A model generated the notes under the pieces. It did not search any database. It saw only the letters and a program-made list of their open reading frames with translations, and had not been told where the DNA came from. From an uncultured Lachnospiraceae bacterium (GTDB lineage: Bacteria > Bacillota > Clostridia > Lachnospirales > Lachnospiraceae): 40,676 nucleotides of DNA. The stretch lies in contig CACYXH010000020.1 of NCBI GenBank assembly GCA_902778245.1, positions 1 to 40,676 of the forward strand, read 5' to 3'. A program made the translations under genes and the position numbers. Below, one piece after another: positions 1 to 7,217 of the stretch; the stretch's first letter is position 1; the number at the start of each line of letters is the position of its first letter.

Positions 1-410
1 ACCTATTCTTTCTCCGTGTGATGGGCGAAACGCTGGCTTACCGTGTCACGGACATTTACACGGTTCTCCCGGAGGACACGGGCAAGCTGACGATTGACGA
101 CGGGCGCGATCTCTGTACGCTTGTCACCTGTACGCCCTACGGCGTGAACAGCCACCGTCTGCTGCTGCGTGGAGAGCGCACCGAGTATGAGGAAGCGGTC
201 AGCGTGATCGAGGACGCAGAGTTTACCCCTGTGGAGGAATCCACCTGGGGCGACGAATACCGTCACGGCTTGATCTACGGCGGCCTGACCGTGGCCGGGA
301 TCGGTGCCTGTTATGGCGGCTATAGGGCTATCCTGCACGCGAGAAGGCCGAAGCGGAGGCGGTACGCTATGCGACGAGAGAGAATGAGAGGCAGGCATGA
401 AGCACATTAA
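1..410 (+). CDS. Class C sortase, C-terminal part (cut by window edge)
   Basis: Sortases are membrane-anchored cysteine transpeptidases that polymerise or attach surface proteins to the Gram-positive cell wall. The reading frame is open to the left edge, so the N-terminus lies outside the window. Visible are the catalytic-Cys motif TLVTC followed by TPYGVNSHRLLLRGER, where the distal Arg is the expected catalytic Arg, and the upstream motif GETLAYRV, both typical of class C (pilin-type) sortases. A hydrophobic Gly-rich segment (YGGLTVAGIGACYGGY) and a basic tail follow, as expected for the C-terminal membrane anchor of this class. Its stop codon overlaps the next gene by 14 bases. Sortases of this kind occur in Clostridial ICEs next to a thioester/SpaA-type surface protein; a broken candidate substrate lies at 31994-32880. 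The family call is confident, the substrate link is inference. Confidence 0.85.
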   Translation, partial: LFFLRVMGETLAYRVTDIYTVLPEDTGKLTIDDGRDLCTLVTCTPYGVNSHRLLLRGERTEYEEAVSVIEDAEFTPVEESTWGDEYRHGLIYGGLTVAGIGACYGGYRAILHARRPKRRRYAMRRERMRGRHEAH

Positions 411-1326
411 AGTAAAGCTCATCCTTTTTGTTCTGCTGATCTGCCTCGCCTTTGCCAGCGCAGCACTTGCGCTGAAGCCGCTGATCGCCGGCGCGGAAAA
501 AAGCATTGAGGCCATCAAGCAGGCAGGCCGATACCACGCGATAGAGACGGCGAAAAAGCAACTCTCCGAGGCACAGCAGGCTATAGCTCCCGACCAGGAG
601 CAGCAGCCCTATACCGCCGTAGACAAGGTGGAAAGCTATACCGCTAATATCGTCCACGAGGTTATCCAGCCGCCCGATCATTCATCACACCGCCAGCACG
701 GGAATGTGTCTCACCGTGAGACACATTCCCGCAACTCTCAGTCCTCCAAAGCGTCCACGCCGAAAGAGCGTATGCGGCGAGAGGCCATAAAGGAAGTGCG
801 GAAAGATAAAGCCGAGGCCGCACAGCGCAGGCCGCAAAATGTGTCTCACCGTGAGACACATTCCAATGCCCCGCAGCCGCATCAAGCTCCCACTCCGAAA
901 GAGCGTATGCGGCGGCACATGGTACAGGAGGACAAAAAGCAAAAGGCCGATGCCAGCCGGGAGCAGACCAAAAACTTGCCTCACGGTGAGACAAGTTTTG
1001 AGGTCACGGAGCCGCCTCCCGCAATGCCAAAGGCGCAAATGCGTCAAAGCTATCTTCAAAGCCGGAAGCGCAAGCAGGAGGCAGCGCACAGCACCGATAA
1101 GCCGTTCCCCGACCGGGCGAGAAATGATCTCCCGACTGTTCAGAAAAGGAGTGCGGCTGTACGGCAAGAGCAGGTCAAAAACACCTCGCGGCATCGCAGA
1201 TCACGCGAGGACAGAAAGCAAATCACGGGGCAGCGTCAACGGGCGCTGCCCCGTGATACTTCCTCGTCAGGAGCATCGAAAGCGCAGATCGTCAAGGAGC
1301 ATGGGCGCAGATACGCCCGCGACTAG
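397..1326 (+). CDS. ICE membrane protein with PKERMRR repeats and in-frame palindrome insertions; N-terminal half of an amber-split gene
   Basis: A 309-residue product. A hydrophobic signal/anchor helix (about residues 3-27) is followed by a charged low-complexity region. Three diverged repeats centred on TPKERMRR, TPKERMRR and MPKAQMRQ are each preceded by a dispersed palindrome read in frame as NVSHRETH, NVSHRETH and NLPHGETS. The frame ends at TAG 1324-1326, but the same frame continues without a stop as an Ala/Lys-rich segment, a membrane helix, and then the lysozyme/NlpC gene at 1489. In related ICEs such a basic Ala-rich linker, helix and hydrolase form one protein (CD1108-type), so this is probably the N-terminal half of one gene split by a nonsense change. 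The start overlaps the sortase stop. Function is inferred: wall remodelling for conjugation. Confidence 0.65.
   Translation: MKHIKVKLILFVLLICLAFASAALALKPLIAGAEKSIEAIKQAGRYHAIETAKKQLSEAQQAIAPDQEQQPYTAVDKVESYTANIVHEVIQPPDHSSHRQHGNVSHRETHSRNSQSSKASTPKERMRREAIKEVRKDKAEAAQRRPQNVSHRETHSNAPQPHQAPTPKERMRRHMVQEDKKQKADASREQTKNLPHGETSFEVTEPPPAMPKAQMRQSYLQSRKRKQEAAHSTDKPFPDRARNDLPTVQKRSAAVRQEQVKNTSRHRRSREDRKQITGQRQRALPRDTSSSGASKAQIVKEHGRRYARD
699..731. repeat. Dispersed palindrome, copy 1 (perfect 33-base inverted repeat)
   Basis: Perfect palindrome centred on base 715 with core TGTCTCACCGTGAGACA and arms extended by GGGAA/TTCCC. It lies in frame inside the coding region at 397 and is translated as NVSHRETH. 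It is the longest-armed copy in the window. Confidence 0.9.
838..862. repeat. Dispersed palindrome, copy 2
   Basis: Perfect 25-base inverted repeat centred on base 850 with the same core as copy 1 but different flanks. It is again in frame (NVSHRETH) and directly precedes the second PKERMRR unit. Confidence 0.9.
971..999. repeat. Dispersed palindrome, copy 3 (one mismatch)
   Basis: 29-base inverted repeat centred on base 985, arms AAAACTTG/CAAGTTTT, with a single C/A mismatch. It is read in frame as NLPHGETS. Its arm sequence differs from copies 1 and 2 yet still pairs. Confidence 0.85.
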
Positions 1327-1488
1327 GCGGTCAAGGAGATCAAGACAAGCTCTGCAAAAGGCGCGGCAAAGGCCGGGAATGAGTTTATCCAGAAGCTCGG
1401 CGCGGCCATTACAAAGGCCGTCCGTCCAAGCTCCGACGATCTGATCCTTTACGGCGGCTTTGCTCTGATTATAATTGTTCCGCTTATC

Positions 1489-2454
1489 ATGCAGGCCGGG
1501 ATCGCCGTCGCCTTATTTGGCAGCGGCGAGGGGCGCAGCACCTATGTTCCTGTCAGCACGGAGGTGGAAGCGTACACGCCGATCATTCAGCTCTATGCCA
1601 ATCAGTACGGCATCCCCGAATACACCGACATAATAAAGGCCGTGATGATGCAGGAAAGCGGCGGGCAAGGCACCGATCCCATGCAATGCTCGGAAAGCGG
1701 ATACAATACCCGGTATCCTCATGCGCCCAATTCGATCACCGATCCCGAATACTCCTTCGACGTGGGCGTACATACGCTGGCCGACGTGCTGAACATGGCA
1801 GGCGTGGAAAGTCCGATAGACCTCGACCGTATCTCTCTTGCTCTGCAGGGCTACAACTTCGGCCCCGGCTATATCTCCTGGGCGCTGGCAAACTACGGTG
1901 GCTATTCCGAGCTGAACGCCATTGAGTTTTCCGATATGATGGCCGCACAAATGGGATGGGCCGGGTATGGCGATAAAGCCTATGTATCTCATGTCCTCCG
2001 CTATTATCCTGTTGGACGGCTCTTTATGGGCGAAGGAAATACCGCAATGGTAGCCGTGGCACAGTCACAGATCGGAAACGTCGGCGGCGCTCCCTATTGG
2101 AGCTGGTGGGGCTACAACGACCGGGTGGAATGGTGCGCGATCTTTGTAAGCTGGGTAGCCGATCAATGCGGCTATTTGAATGCCGGTGTACTGCCGAAGA
2201 TGGAGGGCGTGCTGCCGTATATAGACTGGTTCAAAGCGCGCGGACAATGGCAAGACCGGGACTATGTGCCGCTCCCTGGAGACATTATCTTTTTCGATTG
2301 GGAGAGCGACGGCCTTGCCGATCACGTCGGTATCGTCGAGAAAGTAGAAAACAGCCTTGTTTACACCATCGAAGGAAACTCTGGCGACAGGTGCGCCGAG
2401 CGATGCTACCCCTTTGGCTCCGTGCCGATTTACGGCTATGGGCTACCGCAGTAG
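1489..2454 (+). CDS. Lysozyme-like plus NlpC/P60 (CHAP-type) cell-wall hydrolase of an ICE, CD1108 family
   Basis: A bifunctional wall hydrolase that opens peptidoglycan for the conjugation channel. The N-terminal lysozyme-like domain (about residues 25-180) carries MMQESGG with candidate catalytic Glu56, and ALQGYNFG, PEYS and HVLRYYP motifs. The C-terminal NlpC/P60-CHAP domain (about 190-321) has VEWCAIFVSW (candidate nucleophile Cys216), DHVGIVE (His279) and EGNSGD. The end YGYGLPQ is the usual end of the family. ATG 1489 is the only in-frame start after TAG 1324-1326, yet it falls inside the membrane helix, so half of the helix would be lost. I therefore suspect this is the distal part of the gene starting at 397. 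The DUF4366-type gene that often follows in ICEs is absent; a reversed operon begins instead. Confidence 0.8.
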   Translation: MQAGIAVALFGSGEGRSTYVPVSTEVEAYTPIIQLYANQYGIPEYTDIIKAVMMQESGGQGTDPMQCSESGYNTRYPHAPNSITDPEYSFDVGVHTLADVLNMAGVESPIDLDRISLALQGYNFGPGYISWALANYGGYSELNAIEFSDMMAAQMGWAGYGDKAYVSHVLRYYPVGRLFMGEGNTAMVAVAQSQIGNVGGAPYWSWWGYNDRVEWCAIFVSWVADQCGYLNAGVLPKMEGVLPYIDWFKARGQWQDRDYVPLPGDIIFFDWESDGLADHVGIVEKVENSLVYTIEGNSGDRCAERCYPFGSVPIYGYGLPQ

Positions 2455-2492
2455 TTATTCTTTCTATAATTGCAAGAGATGTTTCGCAAAAA

Positions 2493-2531
2493 AGTTACCG
2501 GGAGTCGCAAAATCTGTGGCGCCCGGTAACT
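2493..2531. repeat. 10-base perfect inverted repeat
   Basis: AGTTACCGGG (2493-2502) pairs with CCCGGTAACT (2522-2531) around a 19-base loop. No T run follows on either strand, so a simple intrinsic terminator is not supported. It marks the junction between the rightward ICE genes and the leftward PadR operon. Confidence 0.6.
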
Positions 2532-2637
2532 ATTACGACAAGTATTATTTTGAAATCTCTTTTTTTCAGCAGACCCGCCGGCATATGATGTCTTTTGGCT
2601 TATATTATTAATCACAAATGAGAGGAAATGAAAAAGC

Positions 2638-3120
2638 TTATGATAAAATGCCGGAGGGAGAGCAGGAAAGCGAAACAGACAGCGTTCTCGAATACAAGGT
2701 GCCTTGCTTGAATTTACAGGTCGCCGTTGCGCTGTTTCCGCTGTAGCCGGCGCTGCCGGAAACAAACTTCCAAGCCGAGTCTGTGATCGAATAGCTGTAT
2801 TCTGCGTTTATGGCTGTCGCTGTAGAGCCGTTATAGCTGAATGTTCCTGTAACCGTTACCGAAAAGAGGAACTGATTGCTGGAGTTATAGTATGCTCTTG
2901 TTTTTGAGGCTGTTTTTGTCGCTCGGGTGCCAGCTTCTGAAAAAATGGTTTTCAAACTCTCTCGTACTTCTGTGATTGTTGTGATGCAATAGCTGCCGTC
3001 TTCAAAAACGGTTTTGGTGGAGCTGCGAATCGGCGGCTCCGTATCCATGGCAAAGGCGCTTGTGGAGAGCGTGGCTGTAATCAACAACGTGCAGAGAAAA
3101 AAAGAAATGAGCTTTTTCAT
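2638..3120 (-). CDS. Small secreted DUF6147-like protein (cassette A)
   Basis: A 160-residue protein with a signal peptide (Lys-Lys, hydrophobic core, cleavage probably after TLSTSAFA). The mature part is Ser/Thr/Tyr-rich and predicted all-beta, with FEDGSYCITTITE near the start, a YYNSSNQFLFSV...GTFSYNGSTAT core and the ending SVSLSCSPSGILS. The same motifs occur in the paralogue at 18018 (YQDGSYAVITLTE, YYNSSG, SFTYDGSTAT, LSCDANGNLS). This agrees with the uncharacterised DUF6147 family as I remember it. ATG 3120 is chosen over an upstream start because AGGAGG lies just before it and it begins a clean signal peptide. It is the last gene of PadR-HAAS-DUF6147. Function unknown; secreted or surface located. 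Confidence 0.75.
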   Translation of the reverse strand: MKKLISFFLCTLLITATLSTSAFAMDTEPPIRSSTKTVFEDGSYCITTITEVRESLKTIFSEAGTRATKTASKTRAYYNSSNQFLFSVTVTGTFSYNGSTATAINAEYSYSITDSAWKFVSGSAGYSGNSATATCKFKQGTLYSRTLSVSLSCSPSGILS

Positions 3121-3163
3121 GATAACCCTCCTGAATGATAAAAAATTTGGCGAATAGGCAGTG

Positions 3164-3544
3164 TTATTCTGTGCCTTCACTGTATTCGGTAATGGTGATG
3201 GTATCGACGGCATAATCGACGGCATGTAGCGACACATATCGAACATACGCGGCAAATACCAACACCAAAACGACCGCAAGTATACCGGCAATATAAAAAG
3301 GGCGAGCCATTCTTCGCTTGGTTTCTCTCGCAATCTCTGCCGGGTCAACAGCGTCCATCAAAGGCAGGGCAATCTCTTCCGGCTTGCCGAACTGCAGCAC
3401 AAGCTGGTCGTAATCCAAGTCTCCGAAATTATTCTCGTCCAGCTCTTGCCGAAAACCGTCCAGCAGCCGCTTTCGTGTTTCCTTACGGCAGCACAGCTTT
3501 CGGTTTATGTCGCACAAATACTTCCGCATAGCCTTATCATTCAT
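3164..3544 (-). CDS. HAAS/DUF6120-like single-pass membrane protein (cassette A)
   Basis: A 126-residue product. The N-terminal helical domain contains CRKETRKRLLDGFRQEL and FGKPEEIALPLM, the pattern of HAAS/DUF1700-type domains that accompany PadR regulators. One membrane helix follows (FYIAGILAVVLVLVFAAYV, about residues 84-102), then a short extracytoplasmic tail ending in YSEGTE. ATG 3544 overlaps the PadR stop by 8 bases (ATGAATGA), indicating translational coupling. HAAS domains are proposed partners of PadR-like regulators, so the likely job is membrane-linked signalling to the cassette regulator; this is inference. The paralogue at 17596 has the same size, layout and overlap. Confidence 0.72.
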   Translation of the reverse strand: MNDKAMRKYLCDINRKLCCRKETRKRLLDGFRQELDENNFGDLDYDQLVLQFGKPEEIALPLMDAVDPAEIARETKRRMARPFYIAGILAVVLVLVFAAYVRYVSLHAVDYAVDTITITEYSEGTE

Positions 3545-3890
3545 GGTTTTCAACACCACCTTCCACAAGCGATAGGAATATTTCAGACAGCTCTTGATAC
3601 TCCGCCAAAGTCTGGGTCAAATACGCCCGCCCGGCAGGAGTGATTTGGTAGTAGCTTCTGGCACGGCCATCGACAACCTCTGTCTTTGCGATTTCAATAA
3701 ACCGCTGCTCCTGCAAACGGTACAGAACGGTGTATAAAACGGAAACCGTGTATTTTCCGCGGCTGCGAGCTTTCATCTGGGATGAAATCTCATAGCCATA
3801 CATGGGCCTGTCCCAAAGAATCGCAAGAACAACCAGCGAGCTGGTCGCCCGCTTGAAGTAAGCGCTGAAGGAATGGCTGGAATCTTCCAC
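3537..3890 (-). CDS. PadR-family transcriptional regulator (cassette A)
   Basis: Winged-helix regulator. Visible are SSLVVLAILWDRPMYGYEISSQM (helices 1-2), a recognition-helix region VSVLYTVLYRLQEQ, the wing RARSYYQITPAG, and a C-terminal dimerisation helix LTQTLAEYQELSEIF. I start at GTG 3890, preceded by AAAGGGGG, which gives 117 residues, close to the paralogue at 17250 (118). TTG 3896 and ATG 3929 are alternatives. It heads a three-gene operon and is divergent from the lipoprotein operon, so it probably controls both. No ligand can be inferred. PadR identity is firm; the start is uncertain. Confidence 0.82.
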   Translation of the reverse strand: MEDSSHSFSAYFKRATSSLVVLAILWDRPMYGYEISSQMKARSRGKYTVSVLYTVLYRLQEQRFIEIAKTEVVDGRARSYYQITPAGRAYLTQTLAEYQELSEIFLSLVEGGVENHE

Positions 3891-3955
3891 GGACAATCGC
3901 CCCCTTTCGCCATAAGCTGCTATCAGCACCTTAAGTATAACATAATATCATAAAA

Positions 3956-4000
3956 TGTCTATATATAGGATTGACATATATACGAAATTTGTGATAAGAT
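3956..4000 (+). promoter_or_regulatory. Divergent promoter region with possible PadR operator (cassette A)
   Basis: TTGACA (3971-3976) and TAAGAT (3995-4000) with an 18-base spacer make a rightward sigma-A promoter for the lipoprotein operon. ATGTC (3956-3960) and GACAT (3973-3977) form an inverted ATGT...ACAT pair over the -35 box, the kind of half sites used by PadR proteins. The cassette B gap has a similar promoter (17147-17175). Operator status is inference. Confidence 0.5.
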
Positions 4001-4088
4001 GACAAATGAATAGATAAGGCGTACACAGAATGAGCGCCGGTATCCAAAAACTGACGGATCACCGCCGTTTAGGAGCGGCCGCCGTTTG

Positions 4089-4235
4089 ATGGTAAAATCA
4101 ATGAAGATCAATAAGATGAAAATCCTTGTTGTGATGTTTATCGTTGCTTTTATTATGCTTTGCTTCGCCTCTTGTGTGTTGACGAAATCTAACCATGATG
4201 ACAATACGATTATCGTGATTGGTACAGAGATATGA
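4089..4235 (+). CDS. Small putative lipoprotein, 48 residues
   Basis: An open frame of 48 codons between the divergent promoter and the large lipoprotein. The product has basic residues (MVKSMKINKMK), a hydrophobic stretch (ILVVMFIVAFIMLCF) and a lipobox-like ASC at Cys29, followed by a short polar tail ending in IVIGTEI. Its ATG overlaps the stop of an upstream 19-codon frame starting at 4030 (TGATG), so translation may be coupled. The layout suits a tiny surface lipoprotein or membrane peptide co-expressed with cassette A. No family is recognised. It may instead be a non-coding leader; composition alone supports it. Confidence 0.4.
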   Translation: MVKSMKINKMKILVVMFIVAFIMLCFASCVLTKSNHDDNTIIVIGTEI

Positions 4236-4375
4236 ACAAAAAACTTTGTTTCTCAAGCTTTTAGACCTTGCTCTATATCATTTCTATCAGCAAAAAACTT
4301 GAATGAAACAAGTTTAATTACGAAAAAACGATTAAAAAAGCAACACTGTTTATTCTTTCTCTATGGAGGGCTCCA

Positions 4376-6553
4376 ATGAAAAAGAGTGTAAGCATTTTTT
4401 TGATTCTATGTATCTTGCTCACTTTTGCCGCCTGTGGCAAAAGATCAGAAGCGAACACCTCATTAGATGATGAGCAAGCTACGCAAAATACCGGACAAGC
4501 TGTGCAAAACTCCTATGGCGGGAATTATCGAGAGGGTTGGTTGATGAGCCGTGTGGATATGCCTGCCAAGATGCCAGTCTCGACAGAGATGGATTATGAT
4601 GGAGATTGCTTATGGCTTTCCGGGCGCAGTCAAGTTGACGGCGCGTGGCGTCTTCTGCTACTCGGGCTGGACACAACCAGCGGTCAGTGGACCCAGATCA
4701 CATTAGACCTAACGGATATTGGCGTAAGTGATGAATACGACATCCGTTGGGCATCCATATATGGCTTGTCAGTTCGCGATGGAATGGCTTGGATGTATGT
4801 GTATTGCACCGATTCGGACTACTCGTTGTCGGCGTACCGCTTGGTGACCGTGGATACGGTCACTAAAGAAGTGAACGCCACAGAGTGGAACTGGGAAAAG
4901 GCGTTTTCATCAGCAGATCAGTATATATTAGCTCTTACTGCACTCAGCAGAGACCAAGCCCTTATCATTACAGAAACAGAAGCTTGCATCATAGATCGCG
5001 GATTCAATCTGCTGGCCCAAAACAGCATAGAAGCCTACATGTTTGGCGACTCCTGCAGCATTGGCGATCAGCTCTATCTCATCAGCGATGATGGCATCAC
5101 GCGCTTTGATACGCAAAGCCTTTCCCTTGACCGCAGCATAGACTTTGACCCGGTCAATTGGGCTTTTTCCGTGGCGGACAGTCTGCCGGGCAACATTTTG
5201 TACTCTGTCGACGGCAAGCTGTATTCCGTGCAAGATTCCGGGCAAAGCAGTCTGGTTTTTGACTGGATGGACGTAGCCATCAGTAGAAACACGATTGCTC
5301 CTGCATTATTTGAAAACTCAAAGGGAGAATACTACGGCTGCGCTGACTCGGGCAACGGTCTTGAACTGGTCAAGGTGACAAGGGCGCAAATTCCGGTGAA
5401 GGACACGCTACGCTTGGCCTGCTTCATCGACACGCAAACCACAGACCCCCGGTCGTTCATGGGCCTTGAGATGAAAGACGCGATCCTTGCCTATAACAAT
5501 TCGGCCGCCGCATACCGGATCGAGCCGGTTTACTTTGAATATGCCGGCGACCGGGATTTGGACCGCGCGCTGATTGAGGCGTTCAATGCCGATATCGACC
5601 TGGTGGATCAGTCCAATTTGCCGGAGGGACGCATTTCTGTGGAGCAGCTTATGGATCTTCTGCCCTATCTGGACGCCGACCCGGAGCTGGACCGCGAGGA
5701 CTTTTTCCCCGCCGCGCTGCGCGGTATGTGTGCAGGCGGGCGCTTGTATCGAATCGATCCTTCCTTTACCACGTTGGGACTCAGAGTGCCGAAAGAACTA
5801 TACACCGAACCGGAAAGCTGGTCCTGCACGTTTTTGGAACGCGCGATCGCAAGCGATCCCTCGCTCGCCATGGGATGGAGCGAGAGATATACGCAGGAGT
5901 GGATCGTCCATGCGATGGCTTGTACCATTACCGGCGAGTTTATCGAGCTTGACAGCATGAGCTGCGATTTTACCCGCAAAGGCTTTACCGCGTGGCTTGG
6001 TTTGATGACCAGTCTTATGGGAGAAACCGGTCTTGCCGAGGATAAGGTCGTCATTTCCTGCAGTGTAGAAGATTATTATATGGCAAAACGTGTGAATGCC
6101 GATATGGGAATAGAAGAAATCTCTCAATTTGTGGGTTTCCCGGACAGCAAAGGCAGCGGTGTCTATTTGCTGTCACAGGCCGCTGAAAAAGCAGTGTATG
6201 GAGGAAGCGATTTCAGCAGTCTCAGCGTTGCCAAAAGCTGCAAAAACGGGCAGGCCGCCTGGGACTTTGCCAAGCTGCTTCTTCAGCGGGCAGGCAGCGG
6301 CGTCCCGGTTCTGCGGTCACGGTATGAGAGCTTGATGGAGAATCATGCCAGAACGATTGGCATGGATCAAAAGGACATCGATGAACTGCGTGAAATGGTC
6401 GAGAATGCTGCCGGAACAGTCATCGCGGACCCGGCTTTAATTGACGTGATTGTTGCGGAGTTAAATGCCTTTGTCCACGGGAAACAATCGGCGCAGGAGA
6501 CTGCTGGGCATTTACAGAGCAGAGTCGGTATTTACCTGGCAGAACGGGGCTGA
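4376..6553 (+). CDS. Large lipoprotein: propeller-like N-terminal part plus extracellular solute-binding domain (cassette A)
   Basis: A 725-residue lipoprotein. The signal peptide ends in a lipobox with Cys20 (TFAAC). Residues about 50-340 have repeated beta-strand stretches (GDCLWLSGRS, LYLISDDGITRFD, LYSVDGKLYSV), suggesting a propeller-like domain. Residues about 350-725 resemble ABC-transporter solute-binding proteins: a KDTLRLACF strand, LMDLLPYLDADPELDREDFFP, and the family-type C-terminal helix ending QSRVGIYLAERG. No permease or ATPase gene is nearby, so it may sense or capture a ligand rather than feed an importer. The paralogue at 14150 matches over the whole length (LIDLLPYMDSDPEIDTEDYFP; MSKLKIYFAERD). 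ATG is preceded by GGAGGG. It is the first large gene of the rightward operon. Confidence 0.78.
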   Translation: MKKSVSIFLILCILLTFAACGKRSEANTSLDDEQATQNTGQAVQNSYGGNYREGWLMSRVDMPAKMPVSTEMDYDGDCLWLSGRSQVDGAWRLLLLGLDTTSGQWTQITLDLTDIGVSDEYDIRWASIYGLSVRDGMAWMYVYCTDSDYSLSAYRLVTVDTVTKEVNATEWNWEKAFSSADQYILALTALSRDQALIITETEACIIDRGFNLLAQNSIEAYMFGDSCSIGDQLYLISDDGITRFDTQSLSLDRSIDFDPVNWAFSVADSLPGNILYSVDGKLYSVQDSGQSSLVFDWMDVAISRNTIAPALFENSKGEYYGCADSGNGLELVKVTRAQIPVKDTLRLACFIDTQTTDPRSFMGLEMKDAILAYNNSAAAYRIEPVYFEYAGDRDLDRALIEAFNADIDLVDQSNLPEGRISVEQLMDLLPYLDADPELDREDFFPAALRGMCAGGRLYRIDPSFTTLGLRVPKELYTEPESWSCTFLERAIASDPSLAMGWSERYTQEWIVHAMACTITGEFIELDSMSCDFTRKGFTAWLGLMTSLMGETGLAEDKVVISCSVEDYYMAKRVNADMGIEEISQFVGFPDSKGSGVYLLSQAAEKAVYGGSDFSSLSVAKSCKNGQAAWDFAKLLLQRAGSGVPVLRSRYESLMENHARTIGMDQKDIDELREMVENAAGTVIADPALIDVIVAELNAFVHGKQSAQETAGHLQSRVGIYLAERG

Positions 6554-6683
6554 CGTAGCTTTTCTATTGCCCCGGCTATTTTGCTTGACAGGCGGTGAGC
6601 GGTATGGAATAGGTCTTTGACAAAGAAAAGAACCTTGTAAGAAAACACCAGACAATTATTTTAAAGAAAAGGAGAGCTGTAAA

Positions 6684-7187
6684 ATGAAAAAAAGAAAAAT
6701 GTTGGTGTCGCTGCTTCTTGCCCTTGCCTTGGTTTTCTCTATTTCGGGCAGCGCCTTTGCCGCAACGCCGCCCTCTAATGTGGTTAATCTGTTCAAAAAA
6801 TTTCCGATGATCTGGGAGTACATGGAATCGCCAAGCAACTATACTTTTATTTTACAAAGATTTTTGCGGAATTATAATTCGGATACCAACTGGTGGATTA
6901 CTTACAGTGGCGGCGTGGACGGCATCTTTGGGCCTGGAACTGATGCGGCAATCCGAGCGTTTCAAAGAAGCGTTTTCAGCAATCAGCTTGAGTGGGATGG
7001 TGTGGCCGGACCGAAAACCTGGGAAAAGATTTGTAACAACCTTGATTATAGGGATCGAAGCGGAGAAGGGACGATTTGGGCTTTCTATAGTAACAATAAT
7101 GACGCGTATGTTTTTCAGCGAATTAGCGGAAATTGGTATGTAAATAAACAGGATGGAAGTAGCGTACAGATACCGATTACATTCTAA
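6684..7187 (+). CDS. Secreted peptidoglycan-binding domain protein (cassette A)
   Basis: A 167-residue secreted protein. The signal peptide (KKRKMLVSLLLALALVF...) is probably cleaved after GSAFA. The mature part contains a PG_binding_1-type repeat, GGVDGIFGPGTDAAIRAFQ followed by DGVAGPKTWEKI (about residues 75-115). The C-terminal 45 residues are aromatic and polar with no known fold. The likely role is to hold the secreted product, or its partner lipoprotein, at the cell wall. ATG 6684 follows GGAGAGC. Its counterpart in cassette B is the gene at 16531. It lies 130 bases after the lipoprotein and 30 before the next gene. Confidence 0.78.
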   Translation: MKKRKMLVSLLLALALVFSISGSAFAATPPSNVVNLFKKFPMIWEYMESPSNYTFILQRFLRNYNSDTNWWITYSGGVDGIFGPGTDAAIRAFQRSVFSNQLEWDGVAGPKTWEKICNNLDYRDRSGEGTIWAFYSNNNDAYVFQRISGNWYVNKQDGSSVQIPITF

Positions 7188-7217
7188 TCGCATACAGTAA
7201 CCAAGGGGTTAGCAACC

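Noticed and set aside
699-999. CRISPR array at the three palindromes
   Set aside because: Spacers are unequal, lie in coding sequence and contain protein repeats; only three units, with variable arms and no cas genes.
1324-1326. Full reassignment of TAG to an amino acid
   Set aside because: TAG ends other genes at natural positions in this window (for example 2452-2454 and 8604-8606), so general recoding is unlikely.
662-1444. Overlapping frames on both strands in the palindrome-rich gene
   Set aside because: They are shadows of the 397-1326 gene; the palindromes are free of stops in several frames, which lengthens them artificially.
3959-4204. 81-residue minus-strand frame in the divergent gap
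   Set aside because: It has no ribosome site and overlaps the promoter and the better-supported small + strand lipoprotein frame.
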